Source of the DNA: Portunus trituberculatus
Lineage: Eukaryota > Arthropoda > Malacostraca > Decapoda > Portunidae
NCBI RefSeq assembly: GCF_017591435.1
Contig: NC_059268.1
Location: 17,611,684 to 17,675,683, forward strand
Length of the DNA: 64,000 nucleotides
Reading direction: 5' to 3'
Under the pieces are notes generated by a model that saw nothing but the letters and a program-made list of their open reading frames with translations, did no database searches and was not told where the DNA came from. Positions 12,124-23,544 of this stretch are shown here, one piece after another (position 1 is the first letter of the stretch; each line of letters starts with the position of its first letter). The position numbers were made by a program, and so were the translations under genes.

Positions 12124-12125
<2 letters not shown>
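11622..12125. other. AT-rich unique stretch, no gene seen
   Basis: No repeats or recognisable coding sequence, apart from T-rich sequence near 11980-12020. Confidence 0.35.
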
Positions 12126-12216
<91 letters not shown>

Positions 12217-12230
12217 GAAAATTTCTGTAC

Positions 12231-12300
<70 letters not shown>
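12126..12300. repeat. (GT)n-(CA)n inverted microsatellite pair
   Basis: About 45 GT units (12126-12215), an 18-base spacer, then about 34 CA units (12233-12300). The arms are reverse complements and can form a hairpin or cruciform with a stem of up to about 68 bp. Confidence 0.97.
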
Positions 12301-12303
<3 letters not shown>

Positions 12304-12770
12304 GTCCTCTACTAATCCATACAGGGAAGGAAGGCATTACACCATTACCTCGACCTGCTTATTCCACCGCTGTCCCTGCATACACACATCCACCCATCCA
12401 TCCTGGCGGAGATCTTCAACTTTCTATCCGGCAACGACCCTCATTTACCTTCTACGGGAGGGAGGGAGAAGGCGCCACGGTCCTGCTGCATGTCCCCTTC
12501 ATTACCCTACGCATTCCTATCAGCACCTGGCACGGTTTATTTTCTGTCCCCAGTAATAGGTCACTACTGTTGCTCCTTATGCATGAGTCGCCCCACCTTC
12601 ACTCAATAAGGTGTCAGGTATGGCGGAGAGGCGTGTTTCTGTGCTGAGAATACCCCACCGTCAGGAGATTTCACGTGGTATCGCTGATTCTGACGTTTGC
12701 CGTTTTCTGTGCACTACAAAGGCACGAGAAAACGAGAGAAGACGCGCTGGGGGTATATACTGACCAGACG
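12301..12770. other. Unique stretch, no gene seen
   Basis: Mixed composition with no supported exon or RNA. The longest frame continues from the neighbouring CA array and has no family features. Confidence 0.35.
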
Positions 12771-13050
12771 GAAAGAAATTAAGGCTTTTTGAGATAGTTT
12801 GAAAGGAGGACAAATAGAAGAATAGGAAGAAGGAAAGAGTGGTTCATAGATGGCAGGAGACACACTTGAATATATTAACGGAGAAGAAAGAAATGAAGGC
12901 TGTTGAGATGATAGTATGAAAAGAGGACAGAATGGTGGATAGAAAAATAGAGATAAGTAAAGAATGGTTTAGAGATGGCATAGGAAGAAACTCAAGGAAT
13001 ATACTAATGTAATGTGAAGAAATGAAGGTTGTGAGAGGGAAAGGAAGCCA
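12771..13050. repeat. Tandem duplication, about 115-130 bp units
   Basis: Units start GAAAGAAAT(T/G)AAGGCT at 12771, 12886 and (partial) about 13014. Shared parts include GAGATAGT, GGACA, AGAATAG and TAGATGGCA. It is degenerate and non-coding. Confidence 0.7.
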
Positions 13051-13222
13051 GACAGATACGTTGGGGGGAAGAAAAAAGTAAGACTAGTTAATGAATGCTA
13101 AAAGGATGATGAAAATTGATGAAAAAGACAAATAGTAAATCAAACGGATAAATATAATAGTAAGAGAGAAGAAAACGGAGGAAGGGACATAACCACAGAG
13201 AAACACTACACAGAATGACGCG

Positions 13223-13407
<185 letters not shown>

Positions 13408-13507
13408 CAAGGAGCAAACACTAAATAGCGGCCTAGACTCACCACCACCTTCACCACCAGCCTTCTCGCGGTGACTGAGAGAAGAACACAACGAAATGCA
13501 AGAAGGC

Positions 13508-13538
13508 AAAAAAAAAAAAATAAATAAATAAAATAAAA

Positions 13539-13573
<35 letters not shown>

Positions 13574-13629
13574 AATAAAATAAAATAAGATAAGATTAAA
13601 TTAAATAAATAAATAAATAAAAAAATAAA
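13508..13629. repeat. (AAAT)n / (AAAAT)n A-rich array
   Basis: An A run merging into TAAA and TAAAA units for about 120 bp. It resembles a retroelement tail, but I see no element attached. Confidence 0.85.
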
Positions 13630-13668
13630 TGGGAAAAAAGACAAGAATACAAAACAGTAGACGATCAT

Positions 13669-13670
<2 letters not shown>

Positions 13671-13708
<38 letters not shown>

Positions 13709-13746
13709 TTAAGGTGATTTGTTGTAAGACCAGTATGTCACCTGTA

Positions 13747-13840
<94 letters not shown>
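13671..13840. repeat. (GA)n, spacer, (CT)n(CA)n
   Basis: 18 GA units (13671-13706), a 42-base spacer, about 26 CT units (13749-13802), then about 19 CA units. The GA and CT arms are complementary. Confidence 0.95.
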
Positions 13841-13842
<2 letters not shown>

Positions 13843-13973
13843 CAAAATTAAATAACTAATTTTACACACACACGTCTGAGGACAAAAAAATATTCCCTCT
13901 TACCTGTCTGAGGTTCACCAGGTACACACAATGCAGTCTCGGTACCTTTTTTTTATAACATAGACCCACAAGA

Positions 13974-13976
<3 letters not shown>

Positions 13977-14021
<45 letters not shown>
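13977..14021. repeat. (CT)n microsatellite
   Basis: About 22 CT units. Confidence 0.95.
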
Positions 14022-14025
<4 letters not shown>

Positions 14026-14370
14026 CTACGTTCTCAGGTTTGCGCCTCAAAAGTACATCAGGAGTCACAGATCTGCGTCTTCCTGGCCAAACACGTGTGG
14101 CAGACAGTGTGAAGTGAACACAACCCCCAAACCAGTGCACACGTGTCCTCAGTAGTCTGGTTATGCTGAATCTGCTGTCCTTGAAGTCAGCAATTTGTGT
14201 ATGGACTAATGAACAGTTTAAAGAGCTTCTCAAATACCAAGAACTGAGGTTGAAGGTAAAGATAGTTGTTTAATATTGTTGTTAGTTTAGTTTTAAAGAA
14301 CATAAGAACATTTGTGGTTGTTACTGTGTATTATCACCTATCATTGTCAGTCATAAATTTCTCTGATCTC

Positions 14371-14657
14371 TTAACCCCTTCAATACTGGGAATAATTTTT
14401 TTACCACGAGTTTTGGATGTGATTAAACGACTTTATTTACATTAAGAAGAGTCTATGAAAGTGAGAAGATTAATGAGATTGTAAACACTTGAAAAACACG
14501 AGGCAGGTTTTGTTTACTATTGCACCACTACAATTAACGATCCAGATAGTAATAGTCGTAGCAACATGAGGTCAGAGTCTTCACTATTTCAATCCCTACA
14601 TAAATTTCTGAAGCTGTATGAAATTGCCAAATAGTAAGAGGTATTGAATGGGGTTAA
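14371..14657 (+). mobile_element. Family A MITE, copy 3, with internal extra segment
   Basis: Ends TTAACCCCTTCAATACTGGG and TATTGAATGGGGTTAA. Between the GATTAATG and GTCTTCACTATT blocks it carries about 95 extra bases (about 14475-14570). The segment before the right end is shortened. The extra part is a later insertion, or internal sequence that the other copies lost. Confidence 0.9.
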
Positions 14658-15446
14658 TACTTCCTGATTCTGTATTAACGACCTGATTAATGAGTCTCTT
14701 TCATCAACCACTCTATTTAAGAACCACTGCCTTACCATTCTCCTTTATCTAACATCATGAAGTAATACAACATCACTTCGTACAACTGTGCTTGAGCTGA
14801 AGACGTCCACTATACATACAAAAAGGCTGTCTCTCGTACATGACGCGTTACTGGGCACACTTTAAGTATTGATGTGACGCACGAGCTAAGATCAATTCCT
14901 GCAGCTGCTACTATGGCTGCTTTATTTAGAACAAGGAATAGTATGGCAGAAGTGTGTGAAGTGTTTCCAGCATGCCAATACCTGAACTCATGAGGCAGTG
15001 ACGTGTGTATCCTTGAGTCCAGGGAATAAATAGCCTGTCGGTAAGCCCAGAGAAGTGTGACATTGATCTCAAGAGCAGGAAAACATACGCGGAGACTCTA
15101 CTACATGTATCTTGGGCGTCCTATAACGGAGATGAGAATAACCACGAATCCTCCTCCACACACATCCTTGAGCTCGTAACGCTAAAAGCCATTTCATGCT
15201 CCACGAATCTGTCAGAGTAAGGACAAAAGCTCCAGACCTCCTGTAACCAGCGCCTGTCCTGATGTGATGTATAGAGCACCTGCATTCTCTCTCTCCTTCA
15301 AGGCTACAAACAGAAAGATGAGTTTTTATTCTATTTTTTCCACGAGTAGAGAAGGTAAGTCAAAACATGTAAGAAACTAAATACATATAATATTGATAAC
15401 AACGGCTCCTCCTTGAAACTGAACAAGAAATAATCTAAATACAATA
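14658..15446. other. Unique stretch, no gene seen
   Basis: About 790 bp without simple repeats, mobile elements that I recognise, or a long open frame. Confidence 0.35.
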
Positions 15447-15680
15447 TAATTTATTTTATTTATTTTTTTTTTTATTTATTTACACCATGTTTGATTTTCA
15501 CGGGAATTTATGGGCTAAAGAGGATACTTTTTGTGGTACCTCCTATCTCGAAGCCCATCCGCTAGGAAACCGTTGCCCCGAGTGAGGAAGCCCAACCTAC
15601 ACTCGGACTGTGGACAGGATTCGAACCCGTGCGCTTGGAGACCCCTCGGACCCCAAAGCGCGCACGGTTCCACTGTACCA
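15447..15680 (-). mobile_element. SINE-2 copy, nearly full length
   Basis: On the minus strand it starts TGGTACAGTGGAACC (A-box region), then the B box GGTTCGAATCC, the body, TATGGGCTAAAG-complement region, and ends in a (TAAA)n-rich tail at 15447-15482. The very 5' bases are replaced by TTATGG. Confidence 0.9.
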
Positions 15681-16186
15681 TAAGAAAAGAAGAAAGCTGC
15701 AAGAGGCCTCCAGGCGTACACGTGGAAGTTCCTGTATGATTAAAGCTACTTAGTTCCATCTATCATCCCCATCCATAAATATATTTAATCTTCTGTTAAA
15801 GCTCCCTATTGACTCAACACTCACTACATGTCCATTGAGTCCGTCCAGGTGCGTTTTAACAACCTTCTAAATAACTCGCAGCCACAGGAGGAGGAAAGAC
15901 AGGAATCAGGCAAACAGCACCATAATTTCGCAGCAGGAGGCAGAAAACAATGGCAGACGAAAACCTTCCGCTTTCAGGAGTGCACGTGTGGATAAAATGG
16001 CCGCCAGCACCAGTAAGGACAAGGAGGTGGCCACGTGATCTCGACATGGCTGAGGGCAAGGTGATCCCAGCCCGCCCTTCACGTGGCTGGTGTTTGAAGG
16101 CCTGGCCGTCACAAACAAATATGAATGTAACTATAATTTCCGTATTTTAATCAACAGCATGAATTTATACGTATGTAGCTACGGGT
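15681..16186. other. Unique stretch, no gene seen
   Basis: Short frames on both strands near 15850-16150, no family features. No simple repeats. Confidence 0.35.
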
Positions 16187-16404
16187 CGTATTTAGAAACA
16201 CTTTGCTCTCTCACCACGACTGTTTCTTAAGGCCACAGAGATGACTGCTATGGTTTTGAAGAGAGTATTTCCTTCTAATAACTCAGAAATCACGTTAATT
16301 TCTCACTATAACCATCAAAACACCCTGAAAAAAACATGTGTACCTTCAACTAGAACCTTTTCAAATAGCGGAAGTGCGTTGAGGAAGTGTTTTAGAATAA
16401 GAAC
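16187..16404 (-). mobile_element. Family B MITE, copy
   Basis: The minus-strand right end CGTATTTAGAAACACTTTGC is followed by CTCACCACGACTGTTTC and GGCCACAGAGATGA. The other end is GAAGTGTTTTAGAATAAG. It is full length and unnested. Confidence 0.85.
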
Positions 16405-16890
16405 TTAAGCGTTTCAACTCAAAATGAACCAACGAGTGCATATCTTTTCCACTAAACCACCAATAACGATTAGCATTTAGTTTTCCAGCAATTTCCTGAT
16501 TTACTGAGTCACACACAAGCACGGGTCACGCAGCGCTGATCCCCTACACCCTCCCCTGCACCCACACCACGTGACTGTAGCGTGAGACCAGTCATTATGC
16601 GATTTTTTTTTTTTTTTTTTGCTCGAAACAGATTCCCAGAAGAGTGGCAGTTCTGGGAGTTGCAATCAGAGAACCACACCACACCACCACGGCAGACACA
16701 CACCACAAAGCCTCACATGGGCCGCTCTCATTGAAACTATTCATATATTTTTTTCCTTAGCTTAAGACTCTCATGGTAAGATTAATTTCCGATCCTGCCA
16801 GTACAAAGGTTGGGAGTTAGAAATAAAGCGAACAGATTTATAAAAAGAATAGAGTTGAATAATATAAGTGAAAGCAATATACGGTTTCAA
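16405..16890. other. Unique stretch, no gene seen
   Basis: Contains an 18-base T run near 16603-16620. No supported gene. Confidence 0.35.
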
Positions 16891-17187
16891 AGGAGGAGGA
16901 GGAGGAGGAGGAGGAGGAGGAGGAGGAGGAGGAGGAGGAGGAGGAGGAGGAGGAGGAGGAGAAGAAGAAGAAGAAGAAGAAGAAGAAGAAGAAGAAGAAG
17001 AAGAAGAAGAAGAAGAAGAAGCAGAAGCAGAAACAGAAGCAGAATAACAAGAACAACAACAACAACAAGAACAAGAAGTAGAAGAAAAGGAAAAAGAAAA
17101 ATAAACAATCCTAACAGCAGTAGCAACAAAAACTACCAACATCATTACAATCACCACCACCACCACCACCACCACCACCACCACCAC
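16891..17187. repeat. Polypurine (GGA)n(GAA)n and (CAC)n
   Basis: About 23 GGA units (16891-16960), about 20 GAA units to 17020, degenerate CAGAA/ACAA sequence to about 17100, then about 12 CAC units at 17151-17187. Poly-Arg, poly-Ser and poly-Leu frames are artefacts. Confidence 0.96.
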
Positions 17188-17420
17188 TAAGCTTCAGTAA
17201 TTTATGGCTTTGCTCGCCTAAGTGGGTGTTGATTTTTTGTTCACTTGTGTCCTTGGTATTCGGTAAGGTGAGTGACTGTCTCAAGTTCATCATTAATCCT
17301 CAAAATGAACGCTGTACTTCCTCGTCCCTTCTTCGTAATGGCAATGATGTTCTTGACCAACCGTTGTGTCTTCAATTTTGTCACTTTTAATGTATTCAAA
17401 TGGAAGATCTCAAGTTATTC

Positions 17421-17424
<4 letters not shown>

Positions 17425-17505
<81 letters not shown>

Positions 17506-17526
17506 TGTGTGTGTGTGTGTGTGTGT
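17425..17526. repeat. (GA)n(GT)n compound microsatellite
   Basis: About 39 GA units fused directly to about 12 GT units. Confidence 0.97.
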
Positions 17527-17828
17527 ATTCTTGGTTCCACTGTACACGTTTCTTTTCATTCTTTTTCAGAGCCTCATTTTTTTTTTTCTAATACTTTTAT
17601 GGTCCCCTCCTCGCCCCCCTTTATCTACTTATAGGGCACGGAAAAAAATAGATATAACCGGAGAACAGGTTAGTTTGATCTTTTCTCGGTAGTAGCACCG
17701 TTAAAAGACAGCAATACAAAAAATGAATAAATAAATAAACAAACAGAAACAATGAGGAAGCAGAGAAGTGTGGGATGGTGAGAATAATATACCAATCTCG
17801 TGCCTCGAAGATGATTCCTGTCACCACA

Positions 17829-17853
17829 CTCACACACACACACACACACACAC
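17829..17853. repeat. (CA)n microsatellite abutting a LINE fragment
   Basis: About 12 CA units end within two bases of the first recognisable LINE codon. Confidence 0.93.
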
Positions 17854-17854
17854 T

Positions 17855-18012
17855 AACAGCTTGAGTGAAGAAGTGGTGTCAGCAACGAGTGTGCATAGTT
17901 TTAAAGAGAAATTGGATAAGTGTAGATATGGAGACGGGGCCACACGAGCGTAAAGCCCAGGCCCTGTAAAACTACGACTAGGTAAATAGAACTAGGTAAA
18001 TACACACACACA
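17855..18012 (+). pseudogene. LINE 3' end: last 32 codons and 3' UTR
   Basis: The frame opens with NSLSEEVVSATSVHS and ends FKEKLDKCRYGDGATRA, then stop at 17951-17953. This is the typical C-terminus of a non-LTR retrotransposon polyprotein, whose usual form begins LWNSLP. The 3' UTR follows with GCCCAGGCCCTGTAAAACTA, two ACTAGGTAAATA-type motifs and a short CA/CAGACA tail. The rest of the element is missing; a CA array sits where the upstream part should be. I remember this ending as common in decapod genomes. It is a dead fragment, with the family inferred by motif. Confidence 0.8.
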
Positions 18013-18292
18013 GACACACGGTCATTGGCTATCAAAACACACAGAAGAGGAAGTTAAGCAGAGTAATGTATTCTAACTATCCTTTCCTGCGCTTCTGTAT
18101 CACCTGTGTCGTAATCTGAGCTACTACACGATGTTTTGCAGTTTCTCTGGCTACTGGTTATACATACTCAAAGATTTCCTACATTTACTTAACAAAAATA
18201 ATGTCTATACGTAAGATGTTCGATACGGCGCCGACAAATGACAGTCACAGTTCCTTCCGTCGTTCTCTTCACTATAAATTACCACCTACATG

Positions 18293-18441
18293 GCAGTGGT
18301 GGTGGTGGTGGTGGTTGTAATAATGTTAGTAGTTTTTGTCGCTGTTGCTGTTAGTATTGTTGTTTATTTATTTTTCTTCTGCTTCTTGTTCTTCTTGTTC
18401 TTGTTCTACTTCTGTGGTGGTGGTGGTGGTGGTGGTGGTGG
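18293..18441. repeat. (GGT)n arrays flanking a T-rich spacer
   Basis: About 8 GGT units at 18293-18316 and about 9 at 18415-18441, with GTT/TTC-rich sequence between. Confidence 0.85.
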
Positions 18442-18669
18442 TTCTACATGGTCAACCTTCAGTGCACTAATTTATGACCTAACGGTGGATAGGAGCCTTG
18501 ATGTCAGCAAAACCCAGTGAACTGAATGAGCCAATGAATCAACAATTTCATATGTAAAATTAATAAACCTCGTCAGTGGCAGCTCACTTGTTACTGTGGC
18601 TACTCTCCCCAGTGCCGCTGTGTCTGGCGCCCCACATACACCTCGCTTTCCTCACTTCACTTACAGACT

Positions 18670-19078
18670 CGTATTCTCAAACACTTCTCCGCTTCACCTC
18701 CACTATTTAAATTTACACGATTTTTAATTAACTTCTTCAGTACTAGGACGCATTTTTACCATGAAGTTTGGGTGTGATTAGATCATTTTATTTACATTAG
18801 GAAGGGTTTATGAAAGTCAGAAGATTAAATGACCTGAGTCTTCACTATTTCAGTCACCATATAAGTTTCTGAAGCTGTATAAAATCACCAAGTAGTAAGC
18901 AGAATAAATATGAAAATGTGTCATGGTATTGAAGAGGTTAATGTGTTTTTTACGCTTCTAGAGGCAAAGTGATCAGATTTCTATATTATGTACAGGAGAA
19001 ACACTCTTGAAAACCTGGCTAATCATCTCTGTGTCATTTGAAAATAATCGTGGTGAGAGCAAAGCGTTTCTGAATACG
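18670..19078 (+). mobile_element. Family B MITE interrupted by a family A MITE
   Basis: The left part starts CGTATTCTCAAACACTTCTC and runs to the TTAA at 18728. After the family A insert, the right part resumes at GTGTTTTTTACGCTTCTAGA and ends GCGTTTCTGAATACG. Removing the insert and one TTAA leaves a continuous B element of about 200 bp. Confidence 0.9.
18728..18941 (+). mobile_element. Family A MITE, copy 4, nested in family B
   Basis: TTAACTTCTTCAGTACTAGG at the left and GTATTGAAGAGGTTAA at the right, with TTAA at both junctions. The body is typical. Its position inside a B copy shows that it inserted after that B copy. Confidence 0.93.
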
Positions 19079-20440
19079 GGTCATAATCAGATTCTCACAG
19101 GAAATATGAAACAAGTCTCTCAAAGTTTCATTATATATTAAAGCTCTTAAACAATATATATACTGTGACTTCCATTACTAATATCCTCACTTCTGTACAT
19201 TTAGATTTTCGAATTTGGTCAATGTAGCAACAAATGTTTCTACTCGTGGTCCATAGGAGCAACATTTATATGCTCCACAAGTCTTGCAAGCAGTTGTCAG
19301 TATATTGTCAGCCAAGGTCCGTGAATGATCTATGCAAGTGTTGTTCCTCCCTCGCCAAGGATCCCTCAGTACTCAGCGTCGTTCCCACAGCTGTCGAATC
19401 AATATTGCAGTGCTAATTGCTCGCTCGTCAGAAAATAAAGAAGACTCGCCTAGCAGTTTCATACCCATAAGTCTTTTGTATTCGTGTTTATGGTCAAGGC
19501 AACGGCATCTATGAGGTATTCCATGTCTCAAGGCTTCCTACAAGCATGGCAGTTCCTTCCACATGCATGGTAAGTAAAGCCTAAAAACAGACAAGGTTTA
19601 CTACTATCGCTACACAACACTAAGAGAATGTATTTTGAAAGTATAAGCAAAGTCTAGAATTTTGAACACGTAGTTCATTATAGCGGTGACAATGTGTAAA
19701 TATTCATTCCCCAAAGCAAGTGAATGACGCAAACCAACACTGATTTACCTAAGAAATCACTGATGCAAAACACACCACGCGGGGACCGCTTGGCGGTCTA
19801 GCAGGAGGATGGCGCAACCAATACAAGAGATTAATCATATTCTAGGGAACATTCCATAATGTTTGTCGGAATGAAGTTGCAATATTTTCTTTGATTATTT
19901 CTTAACATTTCAATAATCTTTCTACGCGTGAAAGAAATCAGTCAAGGATATAAGCTTACTGATTCGTCATTCTAAAGGGAGTTAAAGAGAAAACTACCGA
20001 AATTGCCTCTTTTACACATATGACGCTCTAAGTCAATGAACTCAGCGTGTAACAATGACGAGGAGACAAAAACACCAATACACTTTGGAGCCACAGCTAT
20101 GAAAACACTCCCATGAGACGAATGCAAACAAACCCCTGCATAAAGGCGAGAAACTCCAAATCCTCTAACGAAAGGGTAGGATATCAACAGGTTGGCGTAA
20201 ACAGTGATAGCAATCCAATCCAAGGAAACAAGGAAACAGAAGACTGACAGAATAGTAAAGCAAGGAGAGTTTGGTTGGCATCAACATGTGAGGGGTTCAG
20301 CATGTCATGGTAAGCCTCAGGTGGAATATCAAGCAACGAGACAGACAAGGAAACGCTGTACATGCTAACTATTAAAAAAGACGTCCTTGGTACAACAAAT
20401 GACGTGTGTGTCTACTCCTGTTGCCTTGCTCTTGCCTGCT
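19079..20440. other. Simple-repeat-poor stretch with one unexplained open frame
   Basis: About 1.36 kb with no microsatellite longer than a few units. On the minus strand an open frame without an upstream ATG runs from about 20276 to 19972 (about 100 codons). It is hydrophobic at its start and contains YPFVRGFGVSRLYAG. I do not recognise it. No start, splice pair or partner exon supports it, so it is left unannotated as a gene. A GTAAG follows CATGCATG at 19563-19575 on the plus strand, a possible but unsupported splice donor. Confidence 0.3.
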
Positions 20441-20489
20441 CACCACCACCACCACCACCACCACCACCACCACCACCACCACCACCACC
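20441..20489. repeat. (CAC)n microsatellite
   Basis: About 16 CAC units. Confidence 0.95.
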
Positions 20490-20925
20490 GAGGACACTCT
20501 AGAAAAGAACAGTTCCGGTGAGATTTTAAATGTCCCTATGACCAAATGCTTCTAAATAAATGGCCAAGTAACCATTTTTAAAGGGATTGTGTTTGTTGTT
20601 GACGTTTGAAATGCACGTAAAATTCCCAAAACTATCATGACTCACCAATTAACACGCATTCAAAACACAAATATTCCAAAGCTTTTTATATTCATTACTG
20701 CCAAGAATTATGTACCGATATTTATATACAAAAGTGAATTCAATCATCGTTAAGTCAAAATACATAAAGAAGGAAACATTTATAAGCAATTTCTGCAAAC
20801 GTTAGGTTAGGATAGGTCAGGCTAAGGGCACTAAACCATCCAACACTGCAATAGAACGTTTTCCTGCTGTGGTGAGGATGTTAATGTATTCAAATAGAAG
20901 ATGTTACGTAATGAGTAATGAGTAA

Positions 20926-20929
<4 letters not shown>

Positions 20930-20990
<61 letters not shown>
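20930..20990. repeat. (GA)n microsatellite
   Basis: About 30 GA units. A few degenerate GGTTAGGATAGG bases near 20803-20825 upstream resemble the TTAGG block, but are too short to call. Confidence 0.96.
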
Positions 20991-20994
<4 letters not shown>

Positions 20995-21298
20995 CATGGC
21001 AATCATTAATACAAGGCTTTGGTCAATGAAGGAAACTGTATCCTTGGTCCCACGGCACACCACGTCTCGGTGGCTGCCAGCGTGGTTTGTGTGGTGGCTT
21101 TAAAATTGTAGGTCTCGGCAGGGCTAACTCTAGAAAGGAGAGTCTATGGTGACGCTGAAGGGGACGAAGAAGATTAAAGTTCCGCAAAAGTTCCGTAAAA
21201 GTTCTGTAAAAGTTTTCTTGATTCTTATACAAGGTTCAGTTTCTCTCTCATATGTAGCCTCTTTTTCAATCTACCAAGCCTTTCGTTCCCTGATCTCC

Positions 21299-21708
21299 CG
21301 CATTCAGAAGCGTCTTATTCTCTCACCACGACTATTTTTCAAGGCCACAGAGATGATTAGCGTGGTTTTCAAGAGTGTTTCTCCAGTTAACCCCTTCAAT
21401 ACTGGAACATATTTTTACCTTGAGATTTGTTTCCTATTAGATCTTTTCATAGACATTAGCAAGGGTCTATGGAGGTCAGAAGATTAATGGCCACAGTCAT
21501 CATTATTTCAATCACCGCATAAGTTTCTGAAGCTGTAAAATATCACCAAATAGTAAGCACAAGGAATATGGAAACTGAAGAGGTTAATGATGTAGAAACC
21601 TTATCACTTTGCCTCTAGAACCGTAAAAACACCTTCAAGAACACGTGTAAATTTAAATAAAGCCTTTTGAAATAGTGGAGGTGAAGCACTGAAATGTTTA
21701 AAATTACG
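21299..21708 (-). mobile_element. Family B MITE interrupted by a family A MITE
   Basis: The first part CGCATTCAGAAGCGTCTTAT runs through CCACGACTATTTTTCAAGGC to TTTCTCCAGTTAA. After the family A insert the B sequence resumes with TTAATGATGTAGAAACC and ends at GTGAAGCACTGAAATGTTTA. Without the insert the B copy is continuous. Confidence 0.9.
21387..21587 (+). mobile_element. Family A MITE, copy 5, nested in family B
   Basis: TTAACCCCTTCAATACTGGA at the left; GAAACTGAAGAGGTTAA at the right, where about 13 bases of the usual CGTCATGGTACT part are missing. TTAA is present on both sides. Confidence 0.93.
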
Positions 21709-21880
21709 AACCTCAGTCTCTCTTCCAGTATATTTGTGTGTGAAAATAAAAGACAACTTGGTCTATATAAGTGCAGCTGCTTCTGTACATCTCGTAACTT
21801 ATATTACTTTCATCCATAAATGCAAATAAATTCCTTTGAAGCTTCTTACTGTGTTCATATTTCCCAAATGTATCCTCCCC

Positions 21881-21884
<4 letters not shown>

Positions 21885-21974
<90 letters not shown>
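21885..21974. repeat. (GT)n microsatellite
   Basis: About 45 uninterrupted GT units. Confidence 0.97.
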
Positions 21975-21975
<1 letters not shown>

Positions 21976-22469
21976 GTTAGTAGAAACAGCAATGCATTCC
22001 TGATAGGCCCAATGAGGAGGTGGTCGTGTTGTCGTACAGTCTGGTAACCTGGACTTGGCTGCGGCCCAGGGGAAGGGTTCGCCTCGCCGTGGGTCACTGA
22101 GGGGCTGCCGATGGGGGTCACTCATCATTTGCATATCCATTCCCTTCCCTCATCACACCTTTCAACCTGACACAAGTACTGGCAGGGAATTAATGAATAT
22201 ATAGGCTCCTTTGAGATATCCGCATCATGCTTGACTATTTCTTCCTCAATAGTTGTCAGTATAAGCTTGGAGTCTCCCAGTGAGGCCCCGCCTGTGTCTC
22301 GCCCCACCTGCTGCAGTCACACCTTGCCTTGGATCACACGTGCCCTTCCTTACTTCTCCACACAGTGTTATGAGCCACATGTGTGATGCTCGATGCCTTT
22401 TAAGACTTGTGGAAACAGTAAATTAATCATAAAAACACATCACGAGAAAGAATATAATTGATAATGATG

Positions 22470-22665
22470 GTGTGTGTGTGTGTGTGTGTGTGTGTAGCTG
22501 GCCGGGTGAGGTGAGTGAGTTCTGGTGGAGGTGAATGACCTTGCTCGGCCGGCAGGTGTGTGGGCGACGATGCTTCGACGCTGACCTACTTGTCCTTGTC
22601 CGATTTCTCCGCGACGACGACGACGACGACGACGATAACAAAGAGATGATGATGATGATGATGAC
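22470..22665. repeat. (GT)n, (GAC)n and (GAT)n short arrays
   Basis: GT at 22470-22495, about 8 GAC units at 22612-22636 and about 6 GAT units at 22646-22665, with unique sequence between. Confidence 0.85.
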
Positions 22666-22866
22666 GACGATGACTATAATGATGAGGAAATGACGATGAA
22701 TAACTATGTAACGATTTTACTTTTGCTGGGATAAAATTAACCTACTTATCATAAACTACGTATTTAATACCATATGAACTGTTTAAAGCGTATCTCAGGC
22801 ACATAAATAAAAAAAAAGTAGTATATACAGGCATGCAAAAAAATAGTAACTGTGCCAATGAACTGT

Positions 22867-23080
22867 TTAACCCCTTCATTACTGGGACGTATTTTTACCA
22901 TGAGTTTTGGATGTAAGTGGACGATTTTATTGACATTAGGAATGGTCTATGGCGGTCAGAAGATTAATAACCACAGTCTTCACTATTTTAATCCCCCACA
23001 TAAGTTTCTGAAGCTTTATAAAATCACCAAATAGTAAGCAGAATGAATATGGAAACACGTCATGTTACTGAAGAGGCTAA
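22867..23080 (+). mobile_element. Family A MITE, copy 6
   Basis: Starts TTAACCCCTTCATTACTGGG; the right end reads GTTACTGAAGAGGCTAA, with TTAA changed to CTAA. The body matches the consensus closely. Confidence 0.92.
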
Positions 23081-23275
23081 TATCTTGAACGTTCATGACA
23101 ATATAAAGACAACAAGTTAACAAGGAAAGCTACAAGAGTCCACCTTGTATTACCTGTATGGAGTTTCTTACCTCAACTGCACATGATAGAAATATTAAAT
23201 AGCGATCACACAAAGGTTAAACACTGAACTAATCAACCATTCACATCGCTGCCTCGTGATCATCAAGGCAACACT

Positions 23276-23492
23276 TTAACCCCTTCAGTACTGGGACGCA
23301 TTTTTACTATGAGTGTTGTGGTGTGATTAGACGATTTTCTTGACATTAAGAAGTATCTATATGGAGGTCAGAAGATTAATGGCCACAGTCTTCATTATTT
23401 TAACCCACTACATAAGTGTCTGAAGCTGTATAAAATCACCAAATAGTAAGCAAGATGAATATGAAAACGTGTCATGGTACTGAAGGGGTTAA
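23276..23492 (+). mobile_element. Family A MITE, copy 7
   Basis: Both ends are near perfect: TTAACCCCTTCAGTACTGGG and GGTACTGAAGGGGTTAA. One of the best preserved copies. It lies about 50 bp before a family B copy. Confidence 0.95.
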
Positions 23493-23544
23493 ACCTGCAC
23501 CAGTGAACTTAAGGTGAAGCCATGGCTGTCACGAGGCTGTGGTT

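Noticed and set aside
19775..19800. Small GACCGC-TTG-GCGGTC hairpin
   Set aside because: A 6-bp stem alone is expected by chance in 64 kb and has no context.
20803..20825. Short GTTAGGTTAGGATAGG stretch
   Set aside because: Only about three telomere-like units, too short to separate from chance.
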